A stretch of 55,661 nucleotides of DNA from the NCBI GenBank assembly GCA_947649125.1, contig CANSQL010000012.1, forward strand, positions 1-55,661. The letters are read 5' to 3'. The notes under the pieces were generated by a model. That model ran no database searches. It saw only the letters and a list, made by a program, of their open reading frames with translations, and was not told where the DNA came from. Positions 1 to 10,000 of this stretch are shown in pieces; position 1 is the first letter of the stretch, and each line of letters opens with the position of its first letter. This DNA comes from an uncultured Erysipelotrichaceae bacterium. Its GTDB lineage: Bacteria > Bacillota_I > Bacilli_A > Erysipelotrichales > Erysipelotrichaceae. The translations under genes and the position numbers were made by a program.

Positions 1-900
1 ACAACAGGCCCTTACAGGGCAAGTTCATACCACGTCTTTTAGGCGTGGTTTTGATTTGCGACCCCTTTGGCTGAGCACGATATATGGCTGCAGGCAAAGG
101 AAGGCTTTGACAGTGCCTGCAGGGACTATAAGGTAAACGGCGATTGGCTCGGTCCGACAATAATCGACACGGCTGAAATGGAGGATGTAGTTTATACGGG
201 AATACTGCAGCAGGCAGACGGGATTATTACTCAAGGAGTTATTTCCCGAGAAATAATTGATTTTGCCGAACAGGAAAATATTCCGATCGTTTTTGTCGAC
301 AGCAATATGGAAGATGCTGCACATTTATATTATATGGGCAAGGATTTTCATAAGCAGGCAGAGCTTTTATTACAGGATATTGAGGCAAAGCTCGGCAAGA
401 AGGAAAAGCTGAAAGCTGCGATACAGGTGGCAAACCTTGATTTTAAAATTGCTCAAGATCAGATCAAGGAAATCGAAGCGGTATTTGCGAAGCATCCGGG
501 CGGCTATGAAATCGTCAGTATCAGCGAATCACAATCCGAGGAAATCAGAGCCAAAAAGGAGTGGGAGCTTGTGCTGCACGAACACAGCGATGTCAATGTG
601 GCAATCAACTTCGCGGCAGAATCAGCCGAATTCTGTTGGGAGGCGGCCAATGCCCAAAAACGCCGCGAACATATGCTGATCTATGGAGTCGATGATATGC
701 CGATCACATTACAGCTGATTCGCGACGGCAAAATCGACGGCAGTGTTGTCACCTCATTTTATCAATACGGCTATCAAGGCGTTAAAATGCTGTATCAATA
801 TATTACCGAAGGAAAAAAGCCGCAGAATATCGACACGAATTTGATCATTGTCGACAGAAGCAATATCAATCATTATCGGGAGCTGAACGATGGAAAATAA
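1..900 (+). CDS. Sugar-binding protein (Peripla_BP_4 type), 5'-partial, apparent frameshift
   Basis: This is the C-terminal part of a periplasmic-binding-protein-like sugar receptor. Such proteins often sit beside YesM/YesN two-component systems and act as an extracytoplasmic sugar sensor or ABC-transporter binding subunit. The main frame reads from about 67 to 900 and shows the alternating beta/alpha pattern, with segments such as QADGIITQGV, IPIVFVDS and GVDDMP. The only in-frame starter is a TTG at 67 with no ribosome-binding site, and a stop lies just upstream (52-54). A different frame, open from base 3, encodes LLGVVLICDPF, which looks like the missing first beta strand. It would join the main frame if one G of the GG at 69-70 were removed. 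I therefore read a gene that starts before the window and carries a +1 frameshift (mutation or sequencing error). The stop overlaps the kinase start by 11 nt. Confidence 0.6.
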
Positions 901-2302
901 GAAAAGCTTTAAGGAAAGAGTAGAAAGTACAAATCAATGGCTCGGGGCCTTCGTATCCGTTGTCGTCGTTTTGTTCTGTATCGTTGCCTATTGGAATTCT
1001 TCCTGTTATAATCGCATCTTTGAAGGCTACAGCGACCTGCAGAAGTATTATGAGGCGGTAAAACAAAGCAGTGATGATATGAAAAAATACCTGACGGTCG
1101 GTGAAGAAGAATACTTGAACGAATATAAGCTGAATATGCTTCATGCCAAAACAGGCATTCGCGATTTATTGGAAAATCCGATCATGAATGATAAATGGCG
1201 CTTTCGTCTGTTGAAAAACATGCTGATTGAATATGAAGACTCGGCACAGGAGCTTATGGAGCAGTATATGAAAAACGAGGATGCCGCAAGCTATCGCAGC
1301 TACTATGAGCACTTCTTAAAAAATGAACGATTGATTCAGGAAACGGCCACGAATTATTATCATATCGTAACGGAAACAATGGATAAACAAAAATCAAATC
1401 TTTCGCTCGCACAGGCATTGACCTATATAATGATCATCATCGCTTCATTGACAATTCTTTTTTGGACACGTTACTTCTCAAAGTTGTTCTATCATACGAT
1501 TTCAAAGCCGCTGCAAAAGGTATTGGAGAGTATAGCTTTGATCAAACAGGGAGAATATAATCTTGAGATGGAACCGCAAAGCAGCTTGGAAATGGAGGAA
1601 ATCTGTGTTGCATTAGAAGAAATGGCCGGTAAGATTGCCTTAAATATGGAAACACAAAAGGAAAAGGCAGAGCTGGAAAAAAAGCTTGCGAAAAGTGAAT
1701 TAAAGATGCTTCAAAATCAGATCAATCCGCATTTTCTCTTTAATACCTTGAATACGATCTACTGCATGGCTGAACAAGAGGGCGCCTTTGATGCTTCCGA
1801 TATGCTGCTGAAAACAAGCCATTTGCTGCGCTACAGCTTAGAGATGCAAAATCGCTTAAGTGATTTTGAACGAGAATTAAATGCACTGGAATATTATATT
1901 GAGATACAGAAAAAACGCTTTGATGATAAAATCACCTTTCATATCGATATTGACAATGACAAGGAAATAAAGAAAACATCGATTCCGGCAATGATTCTTC
2001 AGCCGTTGGTGGAAAATGCGATTCAACACGGATTAAAGGATTGTGTAAAGGATGGTGCGGTAATGATTCAAATCGAAAGGCATGGGCATCGTTTGATGAT
2101 CAGAGTGAGTGATAACGGACAGGGCATGAGTCAAACGGAGTTGAAACAGCTGATCGAAAACGATTATCATAAAAAAGAGGGAGAAGGACTCGGTTTATAC
2201 AATGTCGTACATCGCCTACAGATGTATTATCAGGATTTTGATGTCGCAATCAAAAGCGATATCGGGGAGGGGTTTGAAATTTCATTGACAGTGAGTGCAT
2301 AG
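890..2302 (+). CDS. YesM-like sensor histidine kinase
   Basis: This is a membrane histidine kinase of the HisKA_7TM-independent His_kinase (PF06580) family, 470 residues. A membrane helix at about residues 17-37 and another at about 178-200 flank an extracellular sensor region. A HAMP-like linker follows, and then the H-box NPHFLFNT with the phospho-accepting His281. The ATPase domain has the N-box PLVENAIQHGL, the G1 motif SDNGQGM and the G2 stretch GEGLGLYNV. It should autophosphorylate in response to an extracellular ligand, probably presented by the sugar-binding protein encoded upstream, and pass the phosphate to the regulator encoded 10 nt downstream. The start overlaps the end of the binding-protein gene (ATGGAAAATAA), which suggests translational coupling. 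The family call is secure; the ligand is unknown. Confidence 0.92.
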   Translation: MENKKSFKERVESTNQWLGAFVSVVVVLFCIVAYWNSSCYNRIFEGYSDLQKYYEAVKQSSDDMKKYLTVGEEEYLNEYKLNMLHAKTGIRDLLENPIMNDKWRFRLLKNMLIEYEDSAQELMEQYMKNEDAASYRSYYEHFLKNERLIQETATNYYHIVTETMDKQKSNLSLAQALTYIMIIIASLTILFWTRYFSKLFYHTISKPLQKVLESIALIKQGEYNLEMEPQSSLEMEEICVALEEMAGKIALNMETQKEKAELEKKLAKSELKMLQNQINPHFLFNTLNTIYCMAEQEGAFDASDMLLKTSHLLRYSLEMQNRLSDFERELNALEYYIEIQKKRFDDKITFHIDIDNDKEIKKTSIPAMILQPLVENAIQHGLKDCVKDGAVMIQIERHGHRLMIRVSDNGQGMSQTELKQLIENDYHKKEGEGLGLYNVVHRLQMYYQDFDVAIKSDIGEGFEISLTVSA

Positions 2303-2312
2303 GAGGTGTCAT

Positions 2313-3767
2313 ATGTATAAGATAATGATTGTAGAGGATGAGAAAATTGAACGCGATCATCTTGTAAGAGTAATAGAATCATTAAAGCTTCCGCTTCAGG
2401 CAGTATTAACTGCGACAAACGGTGAGGAGGGAATCACGATATTCGATCAATATCATCCCGATATCATTATTGCCGATATCAATATGCCGATCATGGACGG
2501 ACTCAGAATGATTGAGCTTGTAAAACGGCGAAGTCCCGATACGGTATGCTTTATCCTCAGCTCTTATAATTATTTTACCTATGCACAAAAGGCACTGCGC
2601 TTGGGTGTTATCGATTTTATTTTAAAGCCGAGTGATCGCAAAGCAATCAACGACTGTCTGATCAAAGCATTGGAACAGTTGAAGCTGAGAGAAAACCGCA
2701 AGGAACAGGAAAAGAAGCTGATGGCAAAAATGAATGATTTGAATGAGGAAATTGTTAAAAACTGCTTCTATTCGATTATGACCTATAAGGATGAGCTCCA
2801 AATCCAAGAGAATTTGAATTTATTGGGAATCAAGGCACTGTGCGGTGTTTGTTTCTATATCAACGGCTGTGATTCTCAACAGATGAATGAGGTGGCAAGA
2901 ATTATAGCGGATTGCGGGTATGATCCGATTTATCATATGCTGGAACAAAGCATTGTTTTATTTGCGTTATCCAATCATATGATGGATGAGCAGGAAATCA
3001 AAAAGCTTCAGGTTGTGATCGAAGAGGCACTGGTAAATTGTGAATGCAGCGTCGGCAGAAGGGCCGATGAGCTTTATGAGCTGATACATTCCTATGAGGA
3101 TGCACGTCAACAGGCGCAAAATGAAGTAGTCAAGGAACAGAGTGTTATGAATGATGACGAGCTGAAGCGTTTGGCGGTGCATTTTCTCGATATGCTTGAA
3201 ATCGATGATAAGCAGGGAATCGATACCGTTTTATATCCGATTCTGCGCCAAGGTGATCAATTGAAATACGGTTCACAACTGGAGCTGATGTTTGAATATA
3301 CGCTGCAAGAGGTAAAAAAGCGCTATGATATTGAACCGGATCATGATTTCCTGAAGCAATGTGAAATTCATGACACGAAGCAGCTGGAAATGGCGGTGAT
3401 GGAGTTTTGCGTGATGCTTCAAAAGGTTTTAAAGAATGTGCAGTATACAAGAAATCAGTATAATTATAAAAAGGCATGTACCTTTATTGAAGCGAATTAT
3501 CTGAAGCCGATTACCTTACTGACGGTAGCGGATGCACTTCATATATCTCCTTCTTATTTAAGTCGTTTGATCGGTAAAAACGGCAATGACAGCTTTACCG
3601 ATATGGTGAATGCGTTAAGAATCAAGGAAGCGAAAAAACAGATCAAGCAGGGGATTGCGTTTAAAGAGGTGGCACATAATGTCGGCTTTACCTCACAGAG
3701 CTATTTTACTAAGATCTTTCGAAAAATCGTCGGTATGGCACCGAGTGAATATAAGAACCTGTTTTAA
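2313..3767 (+). CDS. YesN-like AraC-family response regulator
   Basis: This is the DNA-binding partner of the preceding kinase, 484 residues. The N-terminal receiver domain has the acidic pocket VEDE, the phospho-acceptor Asp55 in IADINMP and the conserved Lys in LKPSD. A central region of about 250 residues has no clear family. The C-terminal 100 residues are an AraC/XylS double helix-turn-helix (ITLLTVADALHISPSYLSR; FKEVAHNVGFTSQSYFTKIFRK). I chose the ATG at 2313 because AGGAGG at 2301-2306 sits 6 nt before it; a longer GTG start at 2295 would read through that site. YesN-type regulators usually activate neighbouring carbohydrate genes, so the GH89 glycosidase gene that follows is the natural candidate target. 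That target assignment is inference. Confidence 0.92.
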   Translation: MYKIMIVEDEKIERDHLVRVIESLKLPLQAVLTATNGEEGITIFDQYHPDIIIADINMPIMDGLRMIELVKRRSPDTVCFILSSYNYFTYAQKALRLGVIDFILKPSDRKAINDCLIKALEQLKLRENRKEQEKKLMAKMNDLNEEIVKNCFYSIMTYKDELQIQENLNLLGIKALCGVCFYINGCDSQQMNEVARIIADCGYDPIYHMLEQSIVLFALSNHMMDEQEIKKLQVVIEEALVNCECSVGRRADELYELIHSYEDARQQAQNEVVKEQSVMNDDELKRLAVHFLDMLEIDDKQGIDTVLYPILRQGDQLKYGSQLELMFEYTLQEVKKRYDIEPDHDFLKQCEIHDTKQLEMAVMEFCVMLQKVLKNVQYTRNQYNYKKACTFIEANYLKPITLLTVADALHISPSYLSRLIGKNGNDSFTDMVNALRIKEAKKQIKQGIAFKEVAHNVGFTSQSYFTKIFRKIVGMAPSEYKNLF

Positions 3768-3790
3768 TGAAGCGGGCAAAAAGATGTAAG

Positions 3791-3869
3791 GACTGTCGTT
3801 TTGATATGTCTCCTCTTTACACAAAGCGGTAAGGAAGGTGCATAGTAATGAATACGACGGTCTTTTTTT
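3791..3869 (+). terminator. Probable intrinsic terminator with a long loop
   Basis: GACTGTCG (3791-3798) can pair with CGACGGTC (3855-3862) through one T-G wobble, followed by seven T residues. The loop is long, about 56 nt. It would end the binding-protein/kinase/regulator transcript before the glycosidase promoter. Confidence 0.5.
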
Positions 3870-3995
3870 CGTCGAAACAGGGGAGCGCGATCGGTCTTTT
3901 TTCGTGCCTGAAAGCGATGCGATGTGTAGGAATCACAGGATAAAAATGCAGGTCAATTCTTTACAAGAAAAGCTAATATTTTATAAAAAGATGTC

Positions 3996-4004
3996 TGATA
4001 TAAT
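3996..4004 (+). promoter_or_regulatory. Extended -10 promoter candidate for the GH89 gene
   Basis: TGATATAAT (3996-4004) is a perfect extended -10 element. No good -35 box lies 17 nt upstream. Transcription would begin near 4011, leaving a leader of about 70 nt before the start codon at 4079. A weak -35 box with an extended -10 fits a promoter that needs an activator such as the YesN-like regulator; that link is inference. Confidence 0.5.
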
Positions 4005-4078
4005 GATAATGGATAAAAGTAAGGGGTTTCAGGGTGGATTGGTGTTTTGCTTCTATGAAGCAAGAGAGGAGGATTATG

Positions 4079-7000
4079 ATGAAAAGAATAGGGAAAGGAA
4101 TATTGGCGCTCATGTTAACGCTGACGACGTTATTCAGCGGAATTCACATTGAACCGGTATTTGCCGCAGCACCTGCAGGTGAATATCCGATCAGTGAGGA
4201 TGCGTTTGTACGTAGTGATAAGGGTACGACGGTTTATAATAACGAAGCGATTACGGCGGCACACGGCGCTCAATATGAAGGAAAGGGATATAAGGTATTA
4301 AATACAAAATATTATCCCGACGGTCGAGAGCTCATGAGTGTTATGAAGCTGAAGCTTCCGACAGCCGAGGAAATTGCGGCGAATCACTATGATACTTATG
4401 AATTTGAATTCCATATATTTAAAAACGCGGATTTTAAAAAGGGACCGCAGACATATCATTTCTACTATACAAATGATGTCAGTTGGAGCGAATCTTCCAT
4501 CACATGGAACAATAAGCCCGCAGCGATTACCCATGCCGGAACTGATTTGTTTTTTGACTTTACGATTGCGGCAGATAAGGAATATGAGCATTTAAGCGAT
4601 GCGGAAAAAACGATTCGCGTCGATGTAAGTGATAAGGTAAAAGAACTCGTTCAAAACGGCGTGAGTGAAATTACTGTTTTTACAGCTGCGAATGATAAAA
4701 AAGATACTTCCTTAATGCTTCACAGTAAGGAAAGCGGTGACGGCTCCTATACAGCGAAGCTGGTCGCATCGAATAATGATGAAAACAGCCTACGCCTGCA
4801 GGAATTGATTGAAGCTTGTGAAAAAATCACTGCCGACGGGTATACGAGCGCAAGCTATCAGGAATTGCAAAATCAACTGACAGCGGCACAGTCTGCATTG
4901 TCAACAGGAGATGCGAATCAAATTTCACAAGCATATAACAATCTGATGATTGCGAAAACAAGCTTAACCGCAGAATTTTCAGTGCTTGAGGATGCTTTTG
5001 TGAGAAGTGACAGAGGAACGACAAACTATAATTTTGAAAATATCACAAAGGATCACGGCGCTCAATATGTCGGTAAAAACTATAAGGTAATCAATGCGAA
5101 ACGCTATGTGAATAATAATGAAATCATCGGTATGATGAAGTTTGATGTACCGAGCAATGAATGGCTGAATCAACATGAATTGGATACTTATTTCCTTGAA
5201 TTTGATATCTTTAAAAATCCGGGCTTTAATAACGGCGATCAAACATTTCACTTCTATTACACTGCCGATACAAGCTGGAGTGAAACCGCGGTTACTTGGA
5301 ATACCAAGCATGCCGATATTAAGCACGACGGTGAAAAGCTGTTATGTGATTTTGTGATTAAACAGGGAACGGAATATGAAACGAAAACCGATGCCCAAAA
5401 GCATATCAAAATAGATATCAGTGAAAAAATCAAAGAAATTGCGGATGCGGGATACAGCGGAATCACTGTATTTATGGTAGCGGATAAGGGTATGGAAACC
5501 TCATTGATGCTTCATACAAAGGAAAGTGCCGACGGGACAAAGGGTGCGAAAATCACCGGAGTTTATCAGGACTATACGATGCGCTTGGCAAACTTAATCA
5601 AGGAATGTAAAAGCTTAGATGAAGCAGCGTATGAAAAAACAGGCATGGAAGCATTAAAGAATGTACTTGCACAGGCAGAGGGTCTGGGCGATACCGCAAG
5701 CGGATTGGATATCCATATCATGTATGAAAGACTTGCGGCAGCGAAGGAAGCACTTGTTTCCTTGGCCGATCCGAGTGACAGTGCGAACATTGCCTATCAA
5801 AAGCCGACACGCACCAATTTGTCTAAAACACAGAGTGCGCGTGTTACCGACGGCAATTTAGATACGTTCTGGCAGGCAGAGTTTTATCCTTCTTATGTCG
5901 ATATTGATTTAATGGAAGCCTATGATATTACCGGCATGAAGCTATTTACACCGGTCGGTAAAAAAGTAAACTATACGATCTACGGCAGTAATGACGGAAC
6001 TAATTATACACGTCTTTATCAAAAGCGCGATCTAACACCGATGAATGCAGGCGGTGATACGATTACCTTTGTGAAGGCGGAACAGTATCGCATTGTGCGT
6101 GTTTATATGGAATATACCCAGGGTGAAAACAACGCATTCTTATCCGAGGTCAGAGTATACGGTACTGCGGCAGGTAAAAATACCGATGAATTGAAGCAGG
6201 GAACGCTTGAGGAAATTTTAGGAGTTACTTCTTTTGACGACAGTCAGTATGCAGGAGTAATTTCCGATCAGGAAACGATCGATAATGTATACGGCATCAT
6301 TGATCGCACGGTCGGTGCTCAATACCGCAGCTGGTTCAGCTTTGAAATCGTGAAAGACGGAAGTAATAATGATTGGTATGAAATCAGTGATAAGAACGGA
6401 AAGATTCATATCAAAGGTAATGAAGGCCTGTCACTTACCACCGGCTTAAACTATTATTATAAAAACTATCTGAATGTTCATATTTCCGAGCAGACGAAGC
6501 AGGTGTCAATGCCTGATGCAATCGTTAAGGTAAATAAGACAATCAGAAAGGAAACGCCGTATCAAGTGCGCTATGCGTTTAATTATTGTACCTTGAGCTA
6601 TACATTTGCGTTCTTCGGACAGGACGAATGGCAAAGAGAAAACGACTGGTTGGCATTAAACGGTGTGAATGTCGTGCTTGATTTGGCAGGACAGGAAGCA
6701 ACATGGATCAAATTCTTAATGAATTTCGGATACAGTTTTGATGATGCCAAGGATTGGTTAAGCGGTCCTGCGTATTATGCATGGCAGTTTATGGACAATA
6801 TGGAAGTATTCGGCGGTCCGGTGCCTGACGGTTATGTGAAGGATCGTTTGGAGCTGGCAAGGTCCTCACAGCGTTGGAAGCGTTCTTTGGGAATGCAGAC
6901 GATTTTACAGGGCTATGCCGGTATGGTTCCGACGAACTTTAACGAATATCAAAAGGATGTACAGCTGTTGGCACAGGGCGGCTGGGGCGGCTTTACCCGT

Positions 7001-10000
7001 CCGAGCATGATTGCGACAGATACGGCAACCTATGATGAATATGCACGTTTGTTCTATGAAGCACAGGAGTTTGTATACGGCGCAACCTCAGACTACTATG
7101 CGGTAGATCCGTTCCATGAAGGCGGTAAGCGTCCGGCAGGCTTAAGTGATTCCACGATTGCGGATGAGGTATTGAATTCAATGTTGGAATATGACAAGGA
7201 TGCCGTTTGGGTCGTACAGGGATGGCAAAGCAATCCGACCAATGACCTGTTAAAGGGGATGGGCAATCGTCGTGAGGATCATGTCCTTGTGGTTGATTTG
7301 ATTAAATATCCGATCGCTTCTTGGACGAAATATAATAAAACAAGCTACGGCAGTACCAAATTGGACGCGAAGGAATTTAACGGAACAAGCTGGGCATGGG
7401 GCTTATTGGCAAACTTCGGCGGTAATCCGTCGATGCACGGACAGATGGAGGTCATGGTAAACGATATTCAAAATGCGCGAAAGACCTCTCAGCATATGGT
7501 CGGTCTCGGTATCATTTCCGAAGCACAATACGATAATCCGGTGATGTACGACTTGATTTTTGATTTGGCATGGGCAGATGAAAGCTTCCATTTGGATACA
7601 TGGCTTCAGGGATATATCAATCGTCGCTACGGCGGAACCTCGGAAAATGCACGAACCGCTTGGAGTATTATGAAAAATGCCAATTATAATCACGGTGTTC
7701 GCTATACGAATGAGCTGTTCGGTATGAAATCCAAAGCACCGCAGGATTACGGCAAGCAAACGATTCCTTACGGTGCGGAAAATTTAGAAAGTGCACTGCG
7801 CTTATTATTGGAGGATTTTGATAAATTCAAAGACAGCGAATGCTATTTATATGATATTACGGAAATCATGCGCCAACAGGTAAGCAATTATGCAGTATTG
7901 AAATACAATGAGGTCCTAGACGCAAGATCGACAGATACTGTGGCAGAGTTTAAGACATTAAAGGATGAATTCCTGAATGCCTTTGATGTATTGAATGAGG
8001 TAGCCTCGACGCAGCAGGAGCAGCTCGGCGGTGAATGGATCGGCAAGGCAACGGACCGAGGAAGCGCATATGATGATTTTGCGGTGGATTCCTTTGAAAT
8101 GGGTGCTAAGGCGTTGATTACCTCTTGGGGCTCACGAAATTCACACGGTGGCTTAAAGGATTACGGCTGGCGCAATTATGAAGGTATTTTCAAGGATTTA
8201 AATACCGGTATTTGGAGTGAATATTTGAATCGTGTTGCCGATAATTTAGAAAATAACGCTTCGGTAACCAACGGTAATTTATCAAAGAGTGATTACTTTG
8301 ATGTCTATTGGAAATGGAATTTATCGAAGCAGAATTATACAAGAACCGCGAAGGATTCTGCGGCAGAAATTCAGACGATTGCACAGCGTGTATTAGATGA
8401 ATGCGCAATCAGCGGAGAACTTGATCCGAATATCGGAAATGTCGCTTTGCCGGGCTTTGGTGAGGCATCGCCTGCCAATGAGAATGTCAATACGGTAAAT
8501 GACGGTGATAAGGGTACGGTTTTAGAACTTGCGGGAAAAGATGCTGAGGTGATGATCGATTTGATCGGTGAATTCCAATTATCTAAGCTTAATATCGCAT
8601 CGAATGCGCAAAGCTGCGGCTACAGTGTTTATATCAGCAATGATAAAAATACATGGGTGAAGGTCGGTGAAAAGAAGGCCGGAAACGAGGATGAAGCAGG
8701 GATTAATTATCCGTTAGAGGCAGCGATTGCGCGTTATATCAAAGTAGTAGCTGATGATGAAACGAAGCCGTTACAGCTCGGTGAAGTGCGTGCATACGGT
8801 GAGCGTATTCTTCCTGATTTGGTACAGCTCAAAACATTGCTTGATTTTGCGGCAACATTAAATATTGATAATGCGGCGCAAGAGGCAATAAAGCCGTTTG
8901 AGACAGCGCTGAGTGATGCGACGACCTCTTATGATAACGGTGCGAATCCGGATGAAGCAGGAACCGTATATTGGGCACTTTATGATGCGATTGTCGCACT
9001 GGATCTAAAAACGACTCCTAATGTTGCCTTGAATAAAACAGTTACGGCTCATAATGATCCGTCAGGCAACAGCGAGCGTTTGACCGACGGCAGTTTAGAT
9101 ACACATTGGAATGCGGGCCGCTTAAGCGCAACCGGTAAGCCGTATGAGGAAACGATCACACCGGGCTGGGCAGTGGTTGATTTAGAGAAGCTGTATGAGG
9201 TTTCACAGATTCAGGTGGTTTTCGGTAATAATATTTGGCATCATTATGAGGTTTATGTCAGTGAGGATAATCAAACATGGACAAAAATCGGAGAAAAGAA
9301 AACGAACGCATTACCGGGTGATGAGGATGTGTATGAGCTTGACAATGTTTTAGCACGTTATGTGAAGCTGTATTTGACCGATGTACAATTAGAATCCGGC
9401 GGTAAGCGTAATTCCGTAGCCGTTAAGGAGCTGATTGTCAAAGGAACAAGGTTCAAGGCGAATACATCCGATTTGAGTGATGCGATCGCAGAGGCGAAAG
9501 GTTTATCTGAAGAACTTTATACGACTGAAAGCTGGACATTGCTTAAACAAGCATTGGAAAACGCATTACAGTTTGAAAAAGCGGAAGATGTAACACAGAA
9601 TGAAGTGGATACTGCATGTGCTGCCCTGCGTGATGCAATGGCACAGCTTGTCTATAAGGAAGCTGACTATACAAAGGTAGATGAAGCAATTCGTAAGGCC
9701 GAGGCCTTAAATCCGAATGATTATATGGATTTCAGTGCGGTAGAGGAAACAATCGATGCGGTAATACGTGATAAGAAAATCAATGAACAGGATGCTGTAG
9801 ACGCTATGGCTAAGGCAATCGAAAATGCGATTGCGAAGCTTCAGAAAAAAGCGCAGCCTTCCGATTTGGCAGCATTACAGGAAGCTATCGCTAAGGCAAA
9901 GGCTTTAAAGGAGCAGGATTACGCACCTTCTACATGGAAAGTGCTGACTGCGGTCATCGAACGTGGTGAGGCAACAGCTGAGAAGGATATCGCAGCATTG

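Noticed and set aside
3907-3920. cre-like TGAAAGCGATGCGA upstream of the GH89 promoter
   Set aside because: Two mismatches break the palindrome, and it lies about 80 bp upstream of the -10, so I could not support it.
3838-4152. 104-codon plus-strand ORF before the GH89 gene
   Set aside because: It spans the terminator stem and the extended -10 promoter and runs into the signal-peptide coding region in another frame.
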